Under the pieces are notes generated by a model. The model was not told where the DNA came from, did not search any database, and was given only the letters and a program-made list of their open reading frames with translations. Both the position numbers and the translations under genes were made by a program. From Zygnema cylindricum (taxonomy: Eukaryota; Streptophyta; Zygnematophyceae; Zygnematales; Zygnemataceae): a stretch of 64,000 bases of DNA. This document shows positions 1 to 9,792 of this stretch, in pieces (the first letter of the stretch is position 1; every line of letters starts with the position of its first letter). The stretch spans positions 1 to 64,000 of the forward strand of contig JBBHKE010002642.1 of assembly GCA_037447655.1 (NCBI GenBank). The letters run 5' to 3'.

Positions 1-145
1 ATCATCATCATTCGTCATCATCATCATCATCATTCATCATCATCATCATCATCATCATCATTCATCATTCTCATCATTCATCATTATCATCATTCATCAT
101 TCTCATCATTCATCATTCTCATCATTCATCATTCATTTGCCGATC
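1..145. repeat. TCATCATT-type microsatellite
   Basis: An almost uninterrupted run of TCA and TCATT units, read directly from the sequence. It ends where a normal pyrimidine-rich splice acceptor region begins near position 180. Confidence 0.95.
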
Positions 146-194
146 TGTCTTAAGTTGGATTATTGGATTATTAATAAGTTCGCTTATTTTGCAG

Positions 195-470
195 GTGAAT
201 AGGCGGAAATCAAGTGGGGAAAGAAGAATGCCTTCTCTTCAATCTCCCTCGAACCAGGTCCGCCCGTGGGATGCATTGGGTTTTCGACGTGTTTCCCGTC
301 AGCGCAATACAAAGGTCAATTCAGTTTTATTTCCACTTCTTCATCACTTGATTGTTTGGTGTTTTGTATGTTTCTGTCTTATCTCCTTGTTTCAGGATCG
401 AGAGAAAGGGAGGGAGGGAGCGGGAGTCGATGCACAGGTCCACACTTCCATTAGGAGAAGCTCTTTATAG
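195..470 (+). CDS. Possible 3'-terminal exons of a gene entering from the left
   Basis: A good acceptor (pyrimidine tract ending TTTTGCAG) lies just before position 195. An open frame follows to about 314, where AAAG is followed by GT. A second acceptor (TTGTTTCAG) opens at 396, and that exon reads to a TAG stop at 468-470. The 81-bp gap between them is divisible by three and has no stop, so it could be an intron or retained coding sequence. The predicted peptide is basic and Ser/Arg-rich (for example GERRMPSLQSPSNQ and RVSRQRNTK) and I do not recognise it. It may be the C-terminus of a gene whose body lies outside the window, or a chance frame; splice quality is the main support. Confidence 0.3.
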   Translation: MNRRKSSGERRMPSLQSPSNQVRPWDALGFRRVSRQRNTKVNSVLFPLLHHLIVWCFVCFCLISLFQDREKGREGAGVDAQVHTSIRRSSL

Positions 471-1350
471 GAGTCCAACAAACATGGGTTCATCAAACAT
501 TAAGCATTGAATGTCGAACGTTGAACAGCAAACATTGGCCGTTGCATCTTGGACTTAAAGCAAACAATATCTTAAATGATAGAGGAAGAAAATTGGAAAT
601 TGAACCATGAGCCTGGAAAATTTGACCGTTCGATCTAACGCATCAAACCTGAGATTTGAGCATCAGTCATGAGCATGGAGCGTCAAACATAGAAATTATC
701 GAGCATAAATCATCATGCTGCAATTGGTATGCATCAAAGTCTTACTTTTTGCTAATGACGCTGCTTGTTGATTGAACCTTCAAAATTGGAAATTAATAAT
801 TAAACATTTAACATTTATAATATACCAACATACACAGGACATTGAACCTGTATCATCGAACATTGAAAACTGAATTTAAAAATTTGGAAGAAGGAAGATA
901 AATTTCAAGCATTGACGACCAAACGCTTTACATGGAACATTTCTCCATGGACATCGAAAAGTGAGGAGTACAGGCCAAATATTCAGTCCGAACATTTGGA
1001 TATTATTGCAATCTATGTTGACATTCCCTGAAAGACCGGTTGCGTTTTGGCAAACAGGATAAAATTGAACGGCTATCGACCGTTGGATGTCAAAAGTCTG
1101 ACCAAAAATTGACATATGAACTGCAAGTTAACGGGTTCTATTATTCATGCCATAATTCTAGGCTCCCTTATTGAAAAATGCACACTAAAAACCAGGAGCT
1201 CATCTTCAACTTAGAAGCTTTTGAACAAGCAAGAACTATGTCAAATTTCCAATATCATAAGATGTCTTTTGTCAAGAAAAAAGTTGATTAAATTTTAGAC
1301 TGTTGTAAAAAAGTTAATTTCTCATTTGTGAGATGTACTTTTTCTGTCTC
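471..1350. other. Gene-free stretch with degenerate TTGAACATTG-like repeats
   Basis: No coding sequence recognised. Positions 480-870 carry many imperfect copies of short words such as GAACATTGAA and CATCAAACAT, which look like an old decayed tandem array. Confidence 0.5.
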
Positions 1351-1358
1351 TTCACAGG

Positions 1359-1599
1359 TCCTCTTCCGTTCTATACAACTACATCCATTTAATGAACGGT
1401 TTTGCGGCTGTACTGTCACCGCAGCAAGTTGCTGCACTCCAGGGTCTCTCTCTCCCTCTCCCTCTCTCTCTTTGTCTCTCACTCTCTTTCTCTCTCTCTC
1501 TCCGTTCTCTGTAGGTGTGTGTGTTATAGTCACTAAACGTTCACAGGTTCCTTTCCAGTCAACACTGAAATTTCAGGGTGCCTTTTTTAGGCTTCCTGT
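1359..1599 (+). CDS. Subtilase (S8) pro-domain-like exons, partial gene or fragment
   Basis: After the acceptor TCTCTTCACAG at 1348-1358 one frame reads SSSVLYNYIHLMNGFAAVL and continues SPQQVAALQ. This matches the inhibitor_I9 pro-domain of plant subtilisin-like proteases, whose hallmark is a Y-Y-x-x-x-x-NGFAA-L core. The frame then meets a GT donor near 1441 (CTCCAG|G then GTCTCT). A long CT-rich intron follows to a TCTGTAG acceptor at 1505-1514. The next exon keeps phase, reads VTKRSQVPFQSTLKFQG and ends at CTTCCT before GTGAGT at 1600. No exon with the catalytic Asp, His or Ser motifs was found anywhere on this strand. This is therefore either a gene with very long introns and exons I could not find, or an orphan pro-domain fragment. 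Family known, identity inferred, boundaries approximate. Confidence 0.4.
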
Positions 1600-1991
1600 G
1601 AGTACAAAAATGTGGGTAGTTCATAAATCAGTGTTGAGAGGAATTACACTATTGGAGTCCAATTGAATATAGTCTACAGAGTCTAGAGAATGAGTTCAGG
1701 TTAGAAAACAATAACAGTTTCAACAAGTGTGAACAAGTTAGAGCAATTTCCCCTGGTCTTTATTTGTATGAACCAACTCTGGGTATACTATTATGTGTGA
1801 ACGCAACTTTGTTCCCTTGTCGACGTCGTTATGTAGATATTAGTATGTAGCTTTGTACAAAATTATGAGAATTTAAAGTATGGACTAGCACATTACAACA
1901 TAACTTTGGAATTAAAAGTAGTGTAACTAACAGTGATTAAAGCTCACATGCATATTAACATAAAAAAAACAACTTTCTATTTTAGGTCTAA

Positions 1992-3290
1992 GGGCATGTT
2001 CCCATGTAACCGGAACTTAGTGTTGTTACTTTGTTTTTCGGTGAAGATTCTTTGTACTACTTTCAAAGTGTTCCACCGTAACGCAATTAAATCATTACTT
2101 TAAATTGTGACAGATGTAGGCATGGGTGTAATTTTTGACAGTTGTAGACGACTACAACACTGGCGATAATTGATGACGTTTACAAAATAGCGACGGTTGT
2201 AGACGTCTAGTTTTCTTGTGACTTTGTAGATGTCTAAGGTTTGTGACATTTTAACGTCACACTCACGTATGATAGCATTGACGTCACTAATTCCATAAAT
2301 TTACGCCATGGTTTCCCGATTTTGTCTTTTCCTCCTTTCTCACTCTACTTGCCATAAAAAAACGCCCAAAGATAGTCAAAATTAATCATTTTTAGAGATC
2401 TTTCAATTGATACCATTATTCCCGTTTTTCATTGCAAGAATTGTGAGATTGGCACGATAGTGGGAGAGGGAGAGAGAGAGGCACCTTCACATACTTTGCT
2501 TTTGCAAAATGGCATCCGTTGCTCGAGACCCCTCCACAGCCCCTACACAAAAAAAAATACTTACAGGCTGGAAACAAACAGTGGGTTTTTTTTTGCGTTG
2601 CTCTAGCTACTGCAAAAAAAATAAAAAAACCTCTAACGTGTGCGACAACGTATGCCTATTCATTCACATATCCAACCCTTAACTAAAATCACATGGGAGG
2701 TGATTTTCGTAGAAGTTTGAAGATGAGCTCGAGGGAAGTGAAAGTGGGTAAAAAAGCGCTAGACGCCATGTGAAAGTGGGTCGAAAAGCGCTAGACGACA
2801 AACTGCAATACATTTAAAGTTTCAACGTGACGTAAATTGTACTGTGGTAAATTCATTTTGTTGGTGTGGCTACAACTTTTAATGCTTATGTTGTATATTG
2901 TATGTTTTCCAGAGGCAAGAGAGAGGCAGGAAGCTACTCCAAAATTGGGCTCTCCTTGGGAGTCGACCGACCCGACATGATAACTTTCGCCACTGACATT
3001 CTCCATTCTCCAGGAGGCAGAGGCAGCCAAAAAAGCAGGTGCGAGCGGGAGAGGGAGGAGAGGGAGGGAGAGAGAGAGAGAGGGAGAGGGTGAGGAGAGA
3101 GAGAGGAGAGGGAGGGAGAGAGGGAGGGAGAGGGAGAGGAGAGAGAGAGGAGAGGGAGAGGGTGAAGTATCAAGTTTTTGTGGGTTTAAAAATTCTTTAT
3201 TTTGCAGCTTTTTAGGTGGATTGCTGCGGGTTAAGTTTTGGAGGAAAACGGCAAGAAAACACCCTTACCTTATCACATGGGAACATGCCC
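1992..3290. mobile_element. TAA-flanked Harbinger-like non-autonomous element
   Basis: The left end GGGCATGTTCCCATGT (1992-2007) is the exact inverse of the right end (3275-3290). Both ends are flanked by TAA (1989-1991 and 3291-3293), the three-base TWA duplication typical of PIF/Harbinger elements. The interior has no transposase. It contains a GA-rich block (3045-3165) and a 2105-2300 segment that recurs, inverted, inside the element at 43891-44838. Confidence 0.8.
3045..3165. repeat. GA-rich simple sequence (GAGAGGGAGAGA)
   Basis: Nearly pure purine run inside the TAA-flanked element. Its six-frame Arg/Glu or Ser/Pro-rich readings are low-complexity artefacts. Confidence 0.9.
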
Positions 3291-3359
3291 TAAGGGTTGT
3301 AGTTTAGTGGCGCCGATTTAGTTTTTTTAACACTAACAACAACTCACGGTGTAATTTTG

Positions 3360-3725
3360 GTAGTATTTGTGTATCGAGGCCCTCTTGCCTACATTAGATA
3401 TACGCCTATTTTTATTTTCGGTATGACAAATATCGTAATGAATGTACGCTATATCATTAATTACCAGGTCGTTAATTATTGCGATATCTCCATACGCTGG
3501 TACAAAATGGATTGCAAAAATAAATTCAAAAGGACCCCCCCTCTCTCCCTCCTCCACAACGATACCACCGTACTGTGGTTGTATGGACCCCCACCTCCCA
3601 CTAAATATCTCGAGATATTTTTTGTTGGTCTCTAGCGATATATCGGGCCCTCTCGCCGTTTCTTTTGTCGATGTATCGATATCAAACTCAACGTGAAATG
3701 AACTTACTCAATATACAACATTACT
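3360..3725. mobile_element. Degenerate copy of the AGTGTTGGGTATCG-ended family
   Basis: The left end reads TAGTATTTGTGTATCGAGG and the right end, reverse-complemented, TAGTAATGTTGTATATTGAG. The interior is rich in GATATATCG-type words, as in the better copy at 31970-32799. No coding content or clear target duplication. Confidence 0.5.
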
Positions 3726-5540
3726 ATTTGGAGAATATTTCCATTAGAATATGGAAGTCTGGTATCTCATATCTAAGAGAAACATGAACACATATAACCC
3801 TGTTAGTTGTATGAAGTATAATAATTCGTAAATGTAGAACTTGAAAAATCTAAAAAACGATGTACGTTTGCTACTGTACATGACAAGGATGAACACAATT
3901 TTACTTCTACAGGCGAACTTATAACCCATGGTTATACTCTATTCTCTATTCCAACAATAATACATACTTACTCTGAGGAAGCAATCAAAGGGATGTAGCC
4001 TCAAATAGAGTTTGTACCAAGAAAAGGTTAAGCCTACTTTTCGTTTGTCTAGTGTAACCGCCACGCACCTCCCCCGTTCAGAGGTCCTATTCCTTATATT
4101 GGCCAAACAACGAAAATGGCATTCTTTTGGGGTGACTCGACGCGCGTACATACGACCCTTCGCATATCATCTAATAGGAGGAACGACAGGATTCGTAAGG
4201 TCGTAACGCTGGTCGACGATAGGCGCCTAGCGCGACGTCGACCGTTGGATGCTGTAATTCCATGAGTACATACATATGGCTACAAACCCATCAACGCCTT
4301 CATTGACGCGTTTTCGCAACAGCGAAACTGAATGTGGTCCGCAGCCTCGACGTACATTTTACCTCTACTAGTTTATCAATGCCCGTTACACGGGCAAAGG
4401 TCGTGTTGTGTGTGTTTAAGGTTGTATAGAGTTTTCGTACTCTATATAGTTGGGAACAACTATAGGTGGGTTTTTTGACGAACTATACAAATGTAAATTA
4501 TACATGGGAATTACAGTGATAGGGTGTTTTAATGTACAACACAAATATAACAAATTTTAAACCGAGATAATGTCCCATGTAAGATGCCATTCTGTGCAAA
4601 CAAACATGTTTTGAAGTTCATATTCATATTTAGTCTACTTCACAACATGAATATTGTAATTGAGATTAAATGGGTTTATTGATGACTGGGTGTCACCTTT
4701 GTAATAACGTTCAATGGTGTGTTGCGCTAACAATTTCAACTGACTAACTATACTTAACTAACTATTCTCCGCCTATATCTATGTGTAACTGTCAGAACAC
4801 AAATAAATGTTTATTTTTAACTACAGATCTCATGTTGGTGTGTTTTGTTACACAATATGTTTTTGTTTACATAAGTCAATCAATGCCCGTTACACAGACA
4901 TGATTCGTGTCGTGTTTTGTTATGCTTGTTATATGTGCATGTATCGTGTGTTGTTTTATCACGCTTTGTCGAGCCTTACCAAAGTATTATACAAATGTAC
5001 GTTTATATGCTCGATAAGCAATTGTACGACATGCATTATATGTAAAGAGTCTCTGCAACTTCTATTGGAACAACAACCATAGAGTGATTGTAAAAGCATA
5101 GAAAAATATACACACTTCCAAACAGCAAGAATATTCCATTGAAGAAATAGTACTGTTGGAACATAAGTGTGTCGAAGTAGGTATACCTATGCAACTTACT
5201 TTAAAATGTTAACAACCCAATTAGAATTAAACAAAAAATTTGATATTAGCTTTTCATAGCTTTAACAATGTTTACGGATAAGTTTCTTTCGAAACTTCTT
5301 TATTTTACTATTGTAAAAGAAATGTCAATTTTCACATTGTATTACCCTGTCCTATTTATGAAAACATCTAAAAACACCATGGATTGCTATAAGTGTTAAA
5401 CACACTGATTCAACGCCCTTTTTTTTCCTATCTCGCTTGTTTTTTCTCCCCCGTCCCTCTCTCTTATTGTCTCTCCTCGCTCCCTCTCTCTCTCCCTCTT
5501 GGTCTTCTATCTCTCCTCTCTCCCTCTTTCTTGTTGTCCG
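3726..5540. other. Gene-free AT-rich stretch
   Basis: No gene recognised. It holds a GCCCGT-TAC-ACGGGC hairpin (4381-4395) beside CTAG, annotated separately, and a decayed half of the same motif near 4875-4890. Everything else is unremarkable AT-rich sequence. Confidence 0.5.
4368..4395 (-). mobile_element. Candidate Helitron 3' terminus
   Basis: On the minus strand a six-base-pair hairpin (GCCCGT, loop GTA, ACGGGC) is followed nine bases later by CTAG and then T. This is the classical plant Helitron 3' end: hairpin, short spacer, CTRR, insertion before T. No 5' TC end or RepHel gene was found, so only the terminus is supported. Confidence 0.4.
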
Positions 5541-5715
5541 TTCATATATTGTTGGTTCACATATTGTTGGTTCATATATTTCCGGTGTATATATTGTTGG
5601 TTTATAAGTTGTCGATTCATATATTGCCGGTTCGTACATTTGCAGTTCATATCTTGTAAGTTCACATATTGTTGGTTCACATCTTGTCGGTTTTGTAGAT
5701 TGTCAAATCACATAT
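5541..5715. repeat. 15-bp minisatellite (TTCATATATTGTTGG type)
   Basis: About eleven imperfect 15-bp units with a GGTTCAYATATTGTT core. Because 15 is divisible by three, one antisense frame reads YEPTI-like pentapeptides, which I regard as fortuitous. A CT-rich tract precedes it (5405-5530). Confidence 0.8.
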
Positions 5716-5983
5716 TGTGATTTATAGCTCAGCTCGAATGCGCGTACTCACGTCTACACACTTTGCAACAACAACCTTAGGGTGTTTGCGTTAGGGTCAC
5801 AGACGCATCATAAACTCTTTCAAACTGCAATAGTGAAGTAATGTACGCTACTGACATCTACACATTTTGTGTCGCTTTCATAAATCAACCCCAATTTAAA
5901 ACAAAAAAATGCAATGATATATTATTACTGCTTGTATATTTCACGACTTAGCAACGTACTTGCATGTAATGTGATCTGTAAAT

Positions 5984-6279
5984 CAACAACAATAATAATA
6001 TATCCCTTTGTTAATAACCGTTTCTTAAGAATTATAATATTTCGTAATCTTTCATTTGATATGTATTTTTAGGCATCTATTGAGCCGAGATGGCACACGC
6101 GTACCTTTTCTTTTTTTGCTCTTGCAATGTTATATCAACAACATTAATATAATATCCCTCTATTAATAACCGTTTCTTACGAATTACAATATTTCATAAT
6201 CTTTCATTTGATATGTATTTTTAGGCATCAATTGAGCTGGGGTGGCACACGCGTACCTTTTTTTTTTTGCTCTTGCGAT
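5984..6279. repeat. About 150-bp tandem duplication
   Basis: Positions 5984-6128 and 6136-6279 are clearly the same sequence. Both contain TTAATAACCGTTTCTTA, CATTTGATATGTATTTTTAG and GGCACACGCGTACC in the same order with scattered substitutions. No coding sequence. Confidence 0.9.
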
Positions 6280-6620
6280 GTATGTTGAGGCATCAATTTT
6301 GCACTGACGGCACATGGGAACATGGGTCGTGGTCGTAAGGGACATCTTGTTTTGAGTCGCGTGGACGTACAGACACCGCCGCGCGCGCACACAGATATCG
6401 CCTATTTAAGGCTTTCAACACAACAACCAAAGGTCTATTATTTTTAATCGAACAAACCAATTTTTAATTTTGTATTTTTTCTCTTGACAGTAGTAATGCA
6501 CTCTTCATGGGAACAAAATCATAGGGTGATTTGATCAGCTTAAAGTGTTTTTTTTACTGCCGGTGGTCGTTCGTAGATATTGGCTGGCGGCAACGTTGCA
6601 TTACGCCATCGTAAATCAAC

Positions 6621-6651
6621 GCCCGTTACACGGGCAGATACCCTGTCTAGT
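6621..6651 (+). mobile_element. Candidate Helitron 3' terminus in composite repeat copy 1
   Basis: Hairpin GCCCGT-TAC-ACGGGC, an 11-base spacer, then CTAG before T. The sequence after CTAG (TTTATCATGCC) resembles the start of a second terminus facing the other way, as if two ends shared the palindromic CTAG. Confidence 0.35.
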
Positions 6652-6687
6652 TTATCATGCCAGTATTGCGGACACACGACAACGCTA

Positions 6688-7191
6688 CACCGCGAATCGT
6701 TATTAGTGTCAAAGTTTAAATAGTGTTGAAGAAAATTAATCGTAATTGATGTTAATTAAGAATTTGATTTTTTTTTTTAAAAGGTGTATTTTAATTTTGC
6801 CATTATGCTAATTTGGGAACAACAAAATGGAATAATCGCCGTACGATTATATACATTAGTATATGTATCCGAAATTAAATATCCGTACATGTCAGACTAA
6901 TTTACGTGTCACAATGATCCCGTTTTTTAGCGCACGTTCCTATGCGTGCGCGTCTGATTTAATTCATTTTTTGTAAAATTTTCACTTGAAAAGGTACAGT
7001 TATGTAAGGTCTAACATCGACCGTACACCACACTATTTATATCTTATTGTACTTTCGTTCTTTACGCTATTTTGTACGGTACCTTAATTAAAGTAAATGA
7101 AAAATTAAAATCATGTATCCTATTTAAGAAAAAAATTCAATATTTCAGGAACCCAAATTAGAGTTTTATACTCGAATAACGATTCGCGGTG
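6688..7191. mobile_element. TA-flanked MITE, family A, full-length copy 1
   Basis: The ends are CACCGCGAATCGTTATT and its inverse, flanked by TA on both sides (6686-6687 and 7192-7193). The element interrupts a unit of the surrounding minisatellite. Joining the flanks through one TA gives ACAACGC-TA-CATTGTGCC, matching an uninterrupted unit at about 7232-7250. That identifies TA as the duplicated target, as in Tc1/mariner-type elements. No transposase. Other complete copies are at 35182-35722 and 53318-53859. Confidence 0.85.
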
Positions 7192-7193
7192 TA

Positions 7194-7640
7194 CATTGTG
7201 CCAGCGGTACGGCTGTCCGTACTGCGGTTGGACGGCAACGCTACAATGTGCCAGCGGTACGGCGGTCTGCGACGGTGGGCAACGTTACATTGTGCCAACC
7301 GTACGCGGTCTGCATAGCGACGCACGAAACCTTAAATTACGCCATCCGTACAGCGGTCTGCACAAAGACGCACGACAACGTTAAATTACGCCATCCGTAC
7401 GGCGGTCAGCACAGCGACGCACGGCAATGTTACATTACGCCATCCGTATGGCGGTCTGCAGAGCGACGCACGAAACTTTAAATTACGCCATCCGTACGGC
7501 AGTCTGTACTGCGACGCACAAAACCTTAGATTACGCCATCCGTACGGCGGTTTGCACAGCGACGCACGGCAATGTTACATTATACCATCCGTACGGCGAT
7601 CTGAACAGCGACGCACGGCAACGTTGAATTACGCCACCGA
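7194..7640. repeat. 48-bp minisatellite array
   Basis: About nine units of 48-49 bp containing ATTACGCCATCCGTACGG and CGACGCACG, read directly. Neighbouring units differ at a few positions. No unique spacers lie between repeats, so it is not CRISPR-like. Confidence 0.9.
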
Positions 7641-8048
7641 GCGGGGAGAGCGTAAAATTACGCCACCAGGCGGCAGCGTATAATATTGCCACAGTACGGC
7701 GGTTTGTACCGCGACGGGCGGCAGCGTAGAATTACGCCAGCCGGCGGGTGGCACCGTAGAATATTGACAGCGGCCGTCAACGTAGAAAATTGCCAGCCGG
7801 TGGCAGCGTAGAAAATTGCCAGCAGGCGGGCGGCAGCGAATAATCACGCCACCCGGCGAAAGCGAAGAATTACGCCAGCGGGCGGGCGAAAGCGAAGAAT
7901 TACACCAGCGGGCGGGCGGAAGCGTAGAATTACGCCAGCGAGCGGGCGGCACGTAGAATTACGCCAGCGGGCGGCAGCAGCGTAGAATTACGCCAGCCGG
8001 CGGCAGCAGCGTAGAATTACGCCAGCCGGCGGGCGGCAGCGTAGATTA
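7641..8048. repeat. GC-rich minisatellite of about 30 bp units
   Basis: Degenerate units containing GCGTAGAATTACGCCAGC followed by GGCGGGCGG-type sequence. It looks like a shorter derivative of the adjacent 48-bp unit, sharing AATTACGCCA. Confidence 0.85.
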
Positions 8049-8210
8049 TTGCCACGGTACGACGGTCTGTACCGCGACGGGCGACAGCGCTACATCGTGC
8101 CCGCGGTACGGCCGTGTGACGGAAAAAATCCAAGACAGACACGGCGCCTATATAAGGTTTTCCCCAAAGGAGAACACAGTTCCCTTATTTATATACTGAT
8201 GACCAGTCCC

Positions 8211-9792
8211 GTTTGCAGACGGACCCACCCGTCAATAGCCAACCGGTGACCTGAATCGCACAGGTATGCCACCCGACGGCACACACTACGCGAGAGCCGT
8301 CGGCAAGCCGCCAACTTTGTGACTGTTTGGCAGGAGTCTGTACGGATTTCGTACGGTAATCTGTATCCTGTGGCCTACGTTAACTGAGTGAAAACCACGC
8401 GTCCAAATATAATTGGCTGTCGGCAGATGTTTGAAAAAATACTCCGCCAGCCGACCCTGCTGCATGCGCAGGTGTAGAAACTCCGTCATGTAAGTAAGTG
8501 ACGTACACAAAAGGTACCGCCGCGTACAAACACCTCCCTCACTATTGAGCGTGTTTTCGGGGAACACTGCCCCTACGGGAGTGCACATTGCTACGCTCAC
8601 AACTCCTACGTGCACCTTCAATTCTCATGGGCGGCGCTAAGTTGTTAAGGCTTGCGCACCTACCCCGGCAATTACCTATTTGGCGAATGCGAGAAACACC
8701 CAAGGCTACATGGTCCATAAACAAAGGAAAAATGTCTCTTGCCGTTGCAAGTTGTTGATCAAAGAACAAAAGTGAACTAATGAAAACGAAAGAGGCCATT
8801 CAGATGGAACAGAAAGAGCGTCAACAGAATTTTAGAGGCTATGTGTACAGCGCCAAAATATATATACGGAACTTAAAATGCATGCCACAACACAATGGAA
8901 GCATAGACAAACCAACAGCCACGCCTACGAAACTCTAAAATAACATCAGAACAATGCAATTCAGAGAAAGTACAACCGAAAAGTATTATGGCCATACAAA
9001 TTCAGCCTACAATTGAGTCAGAGATCAAAGCACTGTACCTAACAAGCAAGACCATACGGATGGAACAAATAATGTGACAACGGAGTTTAAGAGGCTGTGT
9101 ATACAGCGCTAAAAGTACACCATAATCAACAATACTTCCTTCGAAACTCAAAAAGCGTAACTCATCGGAGACACCTTACAGAATCAAAAAGTACAGAACA
9201 CAAGTTAAATTACAGTCCAGCCAAAAAGTACAGACCTACGCAGAAAAAGCGACTCGTAAAGGTTAGACAACGTGACAACGGGACAGCCGTACAAAGGGTC
9301 GCACCTTAAAAATCCCCTCAAAAGCAGTTCGGCATCAGTAAGTACGGCATGCCGGAAGTCAAATCCATTTTTGAGTCACGGGTATATACAATCCATGTTG
9401 CATCCCAAACACAGCGATCAGAAAGACTATAAATAAATCAATTATTTTGTCAAACTACAAAGACAGCACGCGATTTTTTCTATAAAAACCTAAGTATTAA
9501 AGCTTATCTGTCTACATGCCTAGATAGAGACAAATAAATAAGATTTAACTAATTGCTTTATTGTTACTTACAACTAAACAACATTAAAGCGAAAATAGGT
9601 AGGTATTAGGTTTGCAAAAACTTTTCTGGTCAATGGATACATAATGCTTGAAAGCTTTGGGCTTGGTCCGTGCACCAGTAAATAGTACACGCTGAATCTT
9701 TATGGAATACCACTCAGTTCTCAAACTCTGAATGCACCTTCCCTTCTTTCTTCGATTTTTGCAACAAAAAAACGCTTCGTGATTGCCATACG
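8211..9792. other. Gene-free region 3' of the hydrolase gene
   Basis: No gene recognised. Two related segments (near 8800-8880 and 9055-9120) share GTCAACAG/GTGACAAC...TTTARGAGGCT and TACAGCGC. A minus-strand AATAAA near 9558-9563 could be the polyadenylation signal of the hydrolase gene, whose stop is at 9793-9795. Confidence 0.45.

Larger units (their letters stand above)
6605..8210. repeat. Composite dispersed repeat, copy 1 (hairpin, tandem array, TATA-like tail)
   Basis: The same order of parts recurs at 29320-29765: TAAATCAACG, a GCCCGT/ACGGGC hairpin (here 6621-6635), CTGTCTAGTTTATCATGCC, then an array built on CCATCCGTACGGCGGTCTGC. It ends with CAGACAC-rich sequence, a TATATAAGG box (about 8149-8157) and CTTATTTATATACTGATG. 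This copy is larger because its array has expanded and a 504-bp MITE sits inside it. It has no convincing protein; open frames across it merely follow the 48-bp period. It may be a non-autonomous element carrying its own promoter, which is inference. Confidence 0.6.

Noticed and set aside
5352-5639. YEPTI pentapeptide repeat protein
   Set aside because: Comes from a 15-bp minisatellite next to a CT tract, with no splice or start support.
7196-7627. Frames of 62-77 codons repeating NYAIRTAVCTATHETL-like units
   Set aside because: They follow the 48-bp minisatellite period and have no gene context.
7194-8048. Regular repeats resembling a CRISPR array
   Set aside because: Units are contiguous with no unique spacers, the context is eukaryotic and there are no cas-like genes.
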